From: Fusobacterium_C sp036516095
GTDB taxonomy: Bacteria; Fusobacteriota; Fusobacteriia; Fusobacteriales; Fusobacteriaceae
Direction of reading: 5' to 3'
DNA length: 5,541 nucleotides
Assembly: GCF_036516095.1 (NCBI RefSeq)
Contig: NZ_DATBUM010000075.1
Coordinates: 1-5,541, forward strand
The notes under the pieces were generated by a model. The model was not told where the DNA came from and made no database searches. It saw nothing but the letters and a program-made list of their open reading frames with translations. Position numbers and translations under genes: made by a program. Positions 1 to 5,541 of the stretch are shown here, piece by piece. Every line of letters begins with the position of its first letter. The first letter of the stretch is position 1.

Positions 1-1952
1 CCGCTCGAGGAAAGTTCTGCTAATTTTTTATCTATGATGTCTCCTTTATTTTTAGGGTCAAATTCTTCCGAAGTATCCAAATAACTTTCTATTTGTCTAT
101 AAGTATACATTCCCGGAGTTTCCCCTTTTTTTGCCAAGAAATACATAGTAGATTCTGATTCTCGGTATCCTTTATATTTCGCATGTTCATAGCGAAGCCC
201 TGCATTGATATTCAACTTATCTGTTACCGGATAGCTGTTATGAAGATAAAAAGAGGAAGTATCTTTTTTTACATCCACTCTGGACTGCACATGATTGATT
301 CTTTGATTATTTTTATTTTTAAATTCATCCATGACTCCGGGAACAAGGAAATCATTCAATTTTTCAATGGTTAAATCTTCCGGTATTTCTTTAAATTCCG
401 CATCCGGATCGCTTGGATCCGTTAATATATTATCGTCTACTACATAAATTCCTTTTTTCCCATTTTTTTCATAAGTATCTATCAAATCCATTACTTTTTT
501 TCCATAAAAAGCATACGCCGCTTTCCATAAATTGATTTCATAGTCCGGATCATTTTGAAAAGATTTTAAACCATACCCATTGTCATATTTTTCCTGACTT
601 TCTTTTGAAGAACGAGGATACAAAAATTCTTCCAAATGTTTGGAAAGTTTCTGATTCTGCTCTGTATCACGACACAATGACCAAATTGTTACATAATCCA
701 TATTGTACAGATTTTCCCCTTCTTTCAAATTTCCTTTGGAGAAATCCCGTTCTTCTTTCTTAGTAATCAAAAAATTCATTTCTTCCATACGAAAAGGTCC
801 CGCTTTAATATCCAATTCTCGTTTTAAACGATGATTGCTGTAATCCATTCCGAAAGTTAATTTCCCTTGATTCTCTTTGTAGCGATATTCTGTTTTCCAT
901 TTTGCATTTTTAATTTCCTCTTCAATCTTTCCGGAAGTCTTATGAGGAATGTTCAATAGTACAATATCCATTTTATACCCTTTCGGAGTCGCACTTGCCG
1001 GTAAAAAGTCAGAGCCCGGAGTAAAGGTTAAATAAGGTTTCGCATCCGCTTTGACATCCCTTGTCAACTTTGATTCATTCATTCCTGCAGTAAAGGTGAG
1101 ATTTTCTGTTGGAGTGTATTCATAATCAATTCCTGCTGTATATCTCTTGGATTTTGTTTTTGCCAAAGTATCTCCCGGATGTTTTCGATTTTTCTTAATT
1201 TCAGAAAGAAAAGCTTCATTTGTTCCTTCCGCATTTTCATGAAAATAACTTCCCGAGAATCGCATGCGATGTCTCGGGTTGATGTCAATATTAAGTCCTC
1301 CCATCACATTCACTCTTTCTTCTTTTTCTCGTTCCCGGTATCCTTTTCCCTTTTTCGCTTCTACCGATATATTCGTGAATAGATGTGGATTGATACGAAT
1401 TCCTTTGCTAACTTCCGCCTTATAAGTATCAAAAGAACCTGCGGATATATTTACACTTCCATAATCTTTCGCTTCTCCCATTTTTGTAACAATATTGATG
1501 ACACCACTCGCTGTTCCACTTCCATAAAGACTAATTCCTCCTCCCGGAATAATCTCAATTCTTTTAATACTTCCTGTGGGAATGGCATTGAAAGGAATCA
1601 CTCCCATGCTTTCATCAATCGAAGTCATAGAATTCCCATCCACTAATACTTTTACTCTCATAATGGTTTTTTCCCCACTTCCACGAAGAGCTACTACGGG
1701 TCCTGCTGGAGTATGAGTTACTATGGTTAAAGGAGAATCTTCAAAGATTTCTGTTACATTTTTATACTGTTTCTTTTCAATATCCTTATCTGTGATAATT
1801 ACTGTATTTTTTCGTTCATCGGAGAGAACCGAGCCGGAAAAAGTTGCCCCTCCTCCATGAATCTTTGTAGGATTCAACTCCACTTCCTGTGTTGCTGCCA
1901 TTGCTTGTAAAGAAGCAAAGCATAACAAAGTCAAAATCATTTCTTTTTTCAT
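1..1952 (-). CDS. TonB-dependent outer-membrane receptor, N-terminal 650 residues (3' end beyond window)
   Basis: This is an outer-membrane beta-barrel receptor that imports a scarce ligand using TonB/ExbBD energy; the ligand is not identifiable from sequence. The frame runs without a stop from ATG 1952 to the left edge, so the C-terminal strands are missing. Residues 1-19 form a signal peptide (KK start, hydrophobic core, A-M-A cleavage before ATQEVEL). EVELN at 23-27 is a plausible TonB box. Residues about 47-157 are the plug domain, with PAGPVVALRGSG (82-93), VLVDG (102-106) and the plug-end signature IKRIEIIPGGG...YGSGTASGVINIVTK (129-157). Alternating barrel strands follow, for example VNISAGSF, RMRFSGSYFHE, RYTAGIDYEY and LTFGMDY. 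Residues about 386-560 are a long charged stretch between two strands, probably an oversized extracellular loop. The start is set by AAGGAGG eight bases upstream. It has its own promoter region and lies behind a terminator. Family call is secure; siderophore, heme, cobalamin or peptide substrates all remain possible. Confidence 0.95.
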   Translation of the reverse strand, partial: MKKEMILTLLCFASLQAMAATQEVELNPTKIHGGGATFSGSVLSDERKNTVIITDKDIEKKQYKNVTEIFEDSPLTIVTHTPAGPVVALRGSGEKTIMRVKVLVDGNSMTSIDESMGVIPFNAIPTGSIKRIEIIPGGGISLYGSGTASGVINIVTKMGEAKDYGSVNISAGSFDTYKAEVSKGIRINPHLFTNISVEAKKGKGYREREKEERVNVMGGLNIDINPRHRMRFSGSYFHENAEGTNEAFLSEIKKNRKHPGDTLAKTKSKRYTAGIDYEYTPTENLTFTAGMNESKLTRDVKADAKPYLTFTPGSDFLPASATPKGYKMDIVLLNIPHKTSGKIEEEIKNAKWKTEYRYKENQGKLTFGMDYSNHRLKRELDIKAGPFRMEEMNFLITKKEERDFSKGNLKEGENLYNMDYVTIWSLCRDTEQNQKLSKHLEEFLYPRSSKESQEKYDNGYGLKSFQNDPDYEINLWKAAYAFYGKKVMDLIDTYEKNGKKGIYVVDDNILTDPSDPDAEFKEIPEDLTIEKLNDFLVPGVMDEFKNKNNQRINHVQSRVDVKKDTSSFYLHNSYPVTDKLNINAGLRYEHAKYKGYRESESTMYFLAKKGETPGMYTYRQIESYLDTSEEFDPKNKGDIIDKKLAELSSS

Positions 1953-1960
1953 AACTCCCT

Positions 1961-1967
1961 CCTCCTT
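1961..1967 (-). promoter_or_regulatory. Ribosome binding site of the TonB-dependent receptor
   Basis: Read on the minus strand this is AAGGAGG, eight bases before ATG 1952, followed directly by a second purine-rich match (AGGGAG). It decides the start, since the next residues form a proper signal peptide. Confidence 0.85.
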
Positions 1968-2030
1968 TTATTTTTTATACACAATGTATTCTTTTAAAAA
2001 ATATTGTTTCTTTAATGTTTTGATTTTCAT

Positions 2031-2070
2031 ACTATACCAAAAGTCTAGAATAAGTTATTTTATTTGTCAA
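2031..2070 (-). promoter_or_regulatory. Promoter region of the TonB-dependent receptor (two candidate cores)
   Basis: Candidate one is a perfect -35 TTGACA (2070 to 2065), 17 bases, then the weak -10 TAGACT (2047 to 2042), a 4/6 match. Candidate two is an extended -10, TGG-TATAGT (2039 to 2031), with a 5/6 hexamer but no -35 at normal spacing. The two cannot share elements, because TTGACA lies 28 bases from TATAGT. Either gives an AT-rich leader of roughly 70-85 bases before ATG 1952. No convincing Fur box was found by eye. Confidence 0.6.
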
Positions 2071-2218
2071 GTATTTTTTTTGAATTATTTTCCCTATTTT
2101 AAATCGGAAAAACAAACACTTTATATGTATTTTCATGCTTTTCTGCTTATTTCTGTATTAGATCTAAATGAATACTTTCAAAAAAAAAGAATCGACCAGT
2201 AAAAAATATGAGATAGCT

Positions 2219-2253
2219 AAAAAAAGAGAGTAGAATTTTGAGTTCTACTCTCC
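2219..2253 (-). terminator. Rho-independent terminator after the binding-protein/peptidase unit
   Basis: On the minus strand a perfect 10-bp stem (GAGAGTAGAA with TTCTACTCTC, at 2252-2243 and 2235-2226) closes a 7-base loop and runs straight into seven Ts (2225-2219). It begins about 20 bases after the peptidase stop codon. On the plus strand the hairpin is not followed by a T tract, so it works in one direction. It insulates the receptor gene from the upstream unit. Confidence 0.93.
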
Positions 2254-2272
2254 CTCACTATTTGATAAAAAA

Positions 2273-3346
2273 TTAAAAAGTTTCTATTTTGTTTCGATTC
2301 AAACTTTGAACAACTTCTCTTGCCAAATCAACAGCTGCTTTCGTATCTGCCAAAGAAGCGTAGCAGTAACTCGTATGAGCATATCTTGTCGGGATTCCCA
2401 GTACCAGAGTCGGAATTCCTTTCCCCGCAATATGATATTTTCCTCCATTGGTACTTCCTTTTTCTCGGACTATCATTTGAAAAGGAATCTCTTTTTCTCG
2501 AGCAATCTTTTTCGCAAATTCCAAAACTCTGGGATTGGATACCATAGCCGCATCCAAGGCTCGCAGTTGTACTCCGCCTCGTAATTTTCCTTTTGCTTCT
2601 CTTCCTAATTGAAAACTGTCATCTGCCGGAGAACCCTCAAACACAATGACAAAGTCCGGTTGAATTCTTTGAGCGGCAACCTGTGCTCCTCGCAATCCGA
2701 CTTCTTCCTGTGCACTGACAGAAACGACCAAATTCACATCTAAATTCGCCTTCATTTCTTGAAATTGTTTTAATACTTCAATTGCGGCAACCGTTCCCAA
2801 TCGGTTATCAAAGGCTTTTGCCCTCATAATTCCAATTTTTTCATCATAAGTGAATGTAACTTCAGGAACCGCTGGATTTCCAACTTCAATCCCGTATAGA
2901 TTCACTGTTTCTTCATAAGAATTTGTTCCGATATCAATGCTCAGTTCTGATAATTTTGGGAGACGACTTTTCTCCTCTTCTGTCATAAAATGTGGAGGTT
3001 TACTAGCCACAACTCCCCGAATATACTCCTCTTTACTATTTTTAATCACAACAGACATTGCAGGAATATTTCCTACATGCCAACCACCCAAAGGCAGAAA
3101 ACGCAAGCTTCCATTATCATTAATATGCTCCACCATAAATCCCACTTCATCACTGTGACAATCTAAAAGAACTGTAGGCTTCCCTTCTTCTTTTTCTCCA
3201 AAGTAAATAAATAGATTATTGATAGAATCTCTTTCCCATTTCATATCCGAAATATGCTTTTTGATTTCTTCCAAAACATCATCCTCAAAACCAGGAGCTC
3301 CAAAAGCATTAGTAAAATCCTCTACCATTTTTATTATTCTTTCCAT
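2273..3346 (-). CDS. M42-family metallo-aminopeptidase (FrvX/glutamyl-aminopeptidase-like), 357 aa
   Basis: A cytosolic metal-dependent exopeptidase that would remove N-terminal residues from short peptides; M42 enzymes typically carry two metal ions and form large tetrahedral oligomers (family knowledge). Length, 357 residues, is normal. Visible active-site motifs: CHSDEVGF with metal ligand H64 and D66; AFDNRLG with bridging D180; AQEEVGLRGA with catalytic base E214 and ligand E215; VFEGSPADD, where E237 sits at the usual Asp-ligand position; and TRYAHTS with H324. The usual GGTDA-type segment is replaced by GSTNGGKYH (297-305). Residues about 70-165 form the inserted beta-rich dimerisation domain typical of M42. 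The start at 3346 is backed by GGGAGG five bases upstream; M7 at 3328 has no comparable site. It lies 15 bases after the binding-protein gene and is followed by a terminator, so it is the last gene of that operon. Activity on sugar-linked or cellulosic substrates, claimed for some M42 proteins, is less likely here. Confidence 0.92.
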   Translation of the reverse strand: MERIIKMVEDFTNAFGAPGFEDDVLEEIKKHISDMKWERDSINNLFIYFGEKEEGKPTVLLDCHSDEVGFMVEHINDNGSLRFLPLGGWHVGNIPAMSVVIKNSKEEYIRGVVASKPPHFMTEEEKSRLPKLSELSIDIGTNSYEETVNLYGIEVGNPAVPEVTFTYDEKIGIMRAKAFDNRLGTVAAIEVLKQFQEMKANLDVNLVVSVSAQEEVGLRGAQVAAQRIQPDFVIVFEGSPADDSFQLGREAKGKLRGGVQLRALDAAMVSNPRVLEFAKKIAREKEIPFQMIVREKGSTNGGKYHIAGKGIPTLVLGIPTRYAHTSYCYASLADTKAAVDLAREVVQSLNRNKIETF

Positions 3347-3351
3347 GTTAT

Positions 3352-3357
3352 CCTCCC
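3352..3357 (-). promoter_or_regulatory. Ribosome binding site of the M42 peptidase
   Basis: GGGAGG on the minus strand, five bases before ATG 3346. It fills the 15-base gap after the binding-protein stop codon, leaving no room for a separate promoter. This supports co-transcription and the chosen start. Confidence 0.8.
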
Positions 3358-3361
3358 AATT

Positions 3362-4870
3362 TTAGTAAGAATACTTATGTACCATAGGATATGATTCTGC
3401 TTTAACGCCTTTGATTGCCTTGCTGTATCCCACACTCGTTAAAGGATAGTACAATGGCAAAACAACAGCTTCTTCATTGATTAAGTCTACTGCTTGTCTA
3501 TATAAGTCTCTTCTCTTTTCCACATCCATTTCTTTTCGTCCATCTTCCAATAACTGATCCATTTTCGGATTTGCATATTGAGAACGGTTTCCTGAACCGC
3601 CTTTTTGACTGCTGTGGAAGTTCGGGAACAATCCATAATCTCCATCATAAGTGGAAGGTCCCCATCCAAGAATAAACATATCCACTTCTCCGTTGGCAGT
3701 CGCAGATAAGAAAGTTCCCCATTCCAAGTTTTCAATGCTGACTTCCAAGCCGATTTCTTTTAATTGTGCTTGAATAATTTCCGCCATTTGGCTTCGAAGT
3801 TGTGAATTACTTACTGCAATTTTAATTTTGCTTCCTACCAAGCCTTTTTCTTCTATGATTTTTCTCGCTTCTTCCGGATTATATTCGTATACCTTACTGT
3901 CTTTGGAATATCCAAATACAGTTGGAGCTAAGAAAGAATTCGCTTTTTGTCCTGCTCCTGCCAACAAGGAATTGACAATATCGTCTCGATTCACTCCCAT
4001 AGAGATTGCTTTTCTTACATCTTTATCCGCAAAAATTTTTCTTTCCGTGTTCATTCCTAAATAAATAGTACTGACAGAACTTCCTTCCTTTAGCTCTAAA
4101 TTACTGTCCCCAGAAATCGTTTCTCTGGAGACTGCTTCCACATCTCCCACCATGTCAATTTCTCCTGTTTGTAAACCGATTACCTTGTTACTTTCTTCCG
4201 GAATTCCTCGAAATACAACATGTTTAATGGCTGGTTCTCCGTCAAAATAAGTAGGATTTGCTTCTAATTCAATATGATCTCCAATCTTCCATTCTTTTAA
4301 CATATAAGGTCCTGTTCCTACAGGATTTTCAAAATACTTATCTCCTACTTCTTCATAATATTTTTTACTTAAAATAGATGCCGTCTTGTGTGTTAGGTGA
4401 TTCAATAAAGGGGCAAAAGGTTCTGCAGTTCTTAAGGAAATTGTATAAGGGTCGATAATGGTAATTTCCGTAATCGGTTTATACAAATGAGCTACTTTCG
4501 GTAAACTTTGAGCTCTCTCAATTGTAAATTTTACATCTTCTGCCGTAAAATCATATCCATTACTGAATTTTACATCTTTTCTCAAATGAAAAATAATTTC
4601 GTTGGGATTCGGTCTTTCCCAAGATTTTGCCAATCCAGAATCAATTCCTCCCGTCGTTTCATTGATTTCTGCCAGACGACTGTAAATAAGAGTTACCGAT
4701 CTTTGAGAGTATTGTTCCGTAGTATCTTGAGGATCCAAGGTTTTCCCTTCTGAAATTTGAGCATACACTAAAGTATCTTTCTTTTCCCCCTCTGCAGCTT
4801 CTTTCCCTCCACAGGCTACCAACAGAAAAGTAAATAAAAGTAATAACCATGACATAGTCCATTTTTTCAT
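3362..4870 (-). CDS. Peptide-type ABC transporter solute-binding lipoprotein (SBP_bac_5 family), 502 aa
   Basis: The extracytoplasmic substrate-capture component of a dipeptide/oligopeptide ABC importer (DppA/OppA/GsiB type). Residues 1-20 form a lipoprotein signal: MKKW, a Leu/Phe-rich core, and lipobox LVAC with the lipidated Cys at residue 20, then a short charged linker. The mature domain opens with DTLVYAQISEGKTLDPQ and carries the family signature region (LAKSWE...IIFHLRKDVKFSNG...TAEDVKFTIER). Later typical segments are NPVGTGPYMLKEW, ANPTYFDG, VRKAISMGVNRDDIV, YNPEEARKII and DMFILGWGPSTYDGDYG. Length is normal. An in-frame ATG at 4933 would add 21 residues, but ATG 4870 has AAGGAGG six bases upstream and starts a proper signal peptide, so it is chosen. 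The promoter lies just upstream and the peptidase follows by 15 bases, suggesting peptides as ligand. No permease or ATPase gene is in view. Nickel, heme or glutathione binding, known in this family, cannot be excluded. Confidence 0.94.
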   Translation of the reverse strand: MKKWTMSWLLLLFTFLLVACGGKEAAEGEKKDTLVYAQISEGKTLDPQDTTEQYSQRSVTLIYSRLAEINETTGGIDSGLAKSWERPNPNEIIFHLRKDVKFSNGYDFTAEDVKFTIERAQSLPKVAHLYKPITEITIIDPYTISLRTAEPFAPLLNHLTHKTASILSKKYYEEVGDKYFENPVGTGPYMLKEWKIGDHIELEANPTYFDGEPAIKHVVFRGIPEESNKVIGLQTGEIDMVGDVEAVSRETISGDSNLELKEGSSVSTIYLGMNTERKIFADKDVRKAISMGVNRDDIVNSLLAGAGQKANSFLAPTVFGYSKDSKVYEYNPEEARKIIEEKGLVGSKIKIAVSNSQLRSQMAEIIQAQLKEIGLEVSIENLEWGTFLSATANGEVDMFILGWGPSTYDGDYGLFPNFHSSQKGGSGNRSQYANPKMDQLLEDGRKEMDVEKRRDLYRQAVDLINEEAVVLPLYYPLTSVGYSKAIKGVKAESYPMVHKYSY

Positions 4871-4876
4871 ACCATA

Positions 4877-4883
4877 CCTCCTT
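4877..4883 (-). promoter_or_regulatory. Ribosome binding site deciding the binding-protein start
   Basis: AAGGAGG on the minus strand, six bases before ATG 4870. It lies inside the extended frame from ATG 4933 and so argues for the shorter, signal-peptide-first product. Confidence 0.88.
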
Positions 4884-4901
4884 AATTTTTGTATTTCTAC
4901 T

Positions 4902-4929
4902 ATTATACTCTCTCCTCTCAAAAAAGCAA
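4902..4929 (-). promoter_or_regulatory. Candidate sigma70-type promoter of the binding-protein/peptidase operon
   Basis: A perfect -10 TATAAT (4907 to 4902) is preceded at 16 bases by TTGCTT (4929 to 4924), a weak -35 match. Transcription would start near 4895, giving a leader of about 25 bases that contains the ribosome site. It sits wholly in the gap after the phosphatase stop codon. No strong terminator separates that gene, so read-through from upstream is also possible. Confidence 0.55.
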
Positions 4930-4936
4930 ACATTTT

Positions 4937-5541
4937 TTAAAATTTTATGTATTTTTCCAAATGTCGTATCACTCCATCTTCATGGTTGGTATATTCTGTG
5001 ACCTCATATTCCTTTTCCTGAGCAGCATAGGTTCCTTTCATAGAAACTGCCTTTCCTACGGAAGCCAACATCGCAAAATCATTTTCACTATCTCCAAAGG
5101 CGATGGCATCTTTTAAATCCAAAGACAAATAAGAAGCAACCTTTTCCACTCCTGCCGCCTTACTGCAATTTTTACTGTTAATATCCAAACATTCCGAGGA
5201 GGATAAGGTAATGGTCAAATCTTCTCCCATTTCTTTCTGTAACTCCATCTGAATTTTTCGTAATAAATTTGTATTTGGATCTATTACGAGCAACTTTTCC
5301 AGAGCTTGAAAGTCCTCTTCTTTTTCCAAAACTACCGCTTTGTATTCCACCCTTTTTTCATCTTCCTTTCCATAGCTCGGCATGAAATAATAATTTTGAA
5401 AAAATCCTCGATAGTCTACCCCATGCTTTTCCAAACAGGCTGTTACCCTTTTTACCATATCTACAGGAATATAATTCTCAAAAATCAATTCTCCCTTTGG
5501 AGAATAAATGCTTGCCCCATTGTTACATACCATGTAAATAG
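4937..5541 (-). CDS. Cof-type HAD-IIB family phosphatase, C-terminal part (5' end beyond window)
   Basis: A cytosolic Mg-dependent phosphatase of the Cof/YidA/YkrA group, which typically acts on sugar phosphates or related small phosphorylated metabolites; the actual substrate is unknown. About 201 residues are visible. Counting from the Met at 5533: VCNNGASIY (2-10) is the usual segment just before the cap; residues about 20-110 are the C2B cap; K125 in NCSKAAGVEKVASYL is the motif III lysine; GDSENDFAML (147-156) is motif IV with metal-binding D148 and D152; TNHEDGVIRHLEKYI is the common C-terminus. The frame continues upstream of that Met to the window edge (I-Y-M), and the nucleophile motif DxDGT and motif II are missing. 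The Met at 5533 is therefore internal and the gene is cut, not degenerate. It ends 66 bases before the binding-protein gene. No functional link to it is evident, as Cof-type genes are scattered widely. Confidence 0.93.
   Translation of the reverse strand, partial: IYMVCNNGASIYSPKGELIFENYIPVDMVKRVTACLEKHGVDYRGFFQNYYFMPSYGKEDEKRVEYKAVVLEKEEDFQALEKLLVIDPNTNLLRKIQMELQKEMGEDLTITLSSSECLDINSKNCSKAAGVEKVASYLSLDLKDAIAFGDSENDFAMLASVGKAVSMKGTYAAQEKEYEVTEYTNHEDGVIRHLEKYIKF

Larger units (their letters stand above)
1953..2272. other. Non-coding gap between receptor gene and peptidase gene
   Basis: This stretch of about 320 bases holds, in minus-strand order, the terminator of the peptidase unit (2219-2253), an AT-rich spacer (2071-2218), the receptor promoter region (2031-2070), and the receptor leader with its ribosome site. 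The leader contains an imperfect inverted repeat (1981-1990 against 1998-2007, 8 of 10 positions complementary) that is too AT-rich to call a structure. A 72-codon plus-strand frame at 1984-2202 is judged chance. I see nothing else in the 2071-2218 spacer. Confidence 0.75.

Noticed and set aside
1079..1646. Several 67-87 codon frames on either strand inside the receptor gene
   Set aside because: They are out-of-frame shadows of the receptor coding sequence, with no recognisable protein features.
1..1952. A broken receptor gene, suspected because the reading frame lacks a stop in the window
   Set aside because: Translating it line by line gave 650 codons with no frameshift or internal stop; it simply runs off the left edge.
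2019..2031. TGATTTTCA near the receptor promoter as a possible Fur or FNR half-site
   Set aside because: It lacks the second half expected for either consensus, and such short motifs are common in AT-rich DNA.
1984..2202. A 72-codon plus-strand frame in the gap, rich in Phe, Tyr and Leu
   Set aside because: It has no ribosome site at a suitable distance, its composition is what AT-rich DNA gives by chance, and it overlaps the receptor promoter on the other strand.
4871..4933. An upstream in-frame start for the binding protein (ATG 4933, 21 extra residues)
   Set aside because: It would bury the lipoprotein signal, it lies upstream of the promoter -10 and of the AAGGAGG site, and ATG 4870 fits both.
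4920..4938. A short A6/T6 inverted repeat just after the phosphatase stop, a possible terminator
   Set aside because: The stem is only six A-T pairs, with no GC base pairs to stabilise it, so it is too weak to call a Rho-independent terminator.

Overview
The window is AT-rich DNA, and every gene I can support lies on the minus strand, so transcription runs from high to low coordinates. A TonB-dependent outer-membrane receptor shows a double-membraned bacterium. The AAGGAGG ribosome sites, the SBP_bac_5 lipoprotein and the AT-rich, lysine/glutamate-rich coding style suggest a Fusobacterium-like organism, possibly of the F. necrophorum type. That placement is inference from style; no marker gene is present.

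In transcription order: (1) positions 5541-4937 hold the C-terminal two thirds of a Cof-type HAD-IIB phosphatase, cut by the right edge. (2) A 66-base gap carries a TATAAT promoter candidate and a strong ribosome site. (3) Positions 4870-3362 encode a complete peptide/nickel-type (SBP_bac_5) solute-binding lipoprotein. (4) After only 15 bases, positions 3346-2273 encode a complete M42-family metallo-aminopeptidase with unusual active-site motifs. (5) A 10-bp hairpin with a 7-T tract at 2219-2253 ends this unit. (6) A non-coding gap of about 320 bases (1953-2272) also holds a promoter region at 2031-2070 and an AT-rich leader. (7) From 1952 to the left edge runs the N-terminal 650 residues of a TonB-dependent receptor, cut before its C-terminal strands.

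The binding protein and the peptidase form a two-gene peptide uptake and breakdown unit: a surface or periplasmic lipoprotein captures peptides, and a cytosolic aminopeptidase trims them. No ABC permease or ATPase is present here, so the binding protein would have to work with a transporter encoded elsewhere. The receptor has its own promoter behind the terminator, so a shared function with the peptide genes is only suggested by adjacency.

I see no CRISPR array, RNA gene, insertion sequence, attachment site or clearly new system. The most interesting features are the very large putative extracellular loop of the receptor and the atypical motifs of the M42 enzyme.
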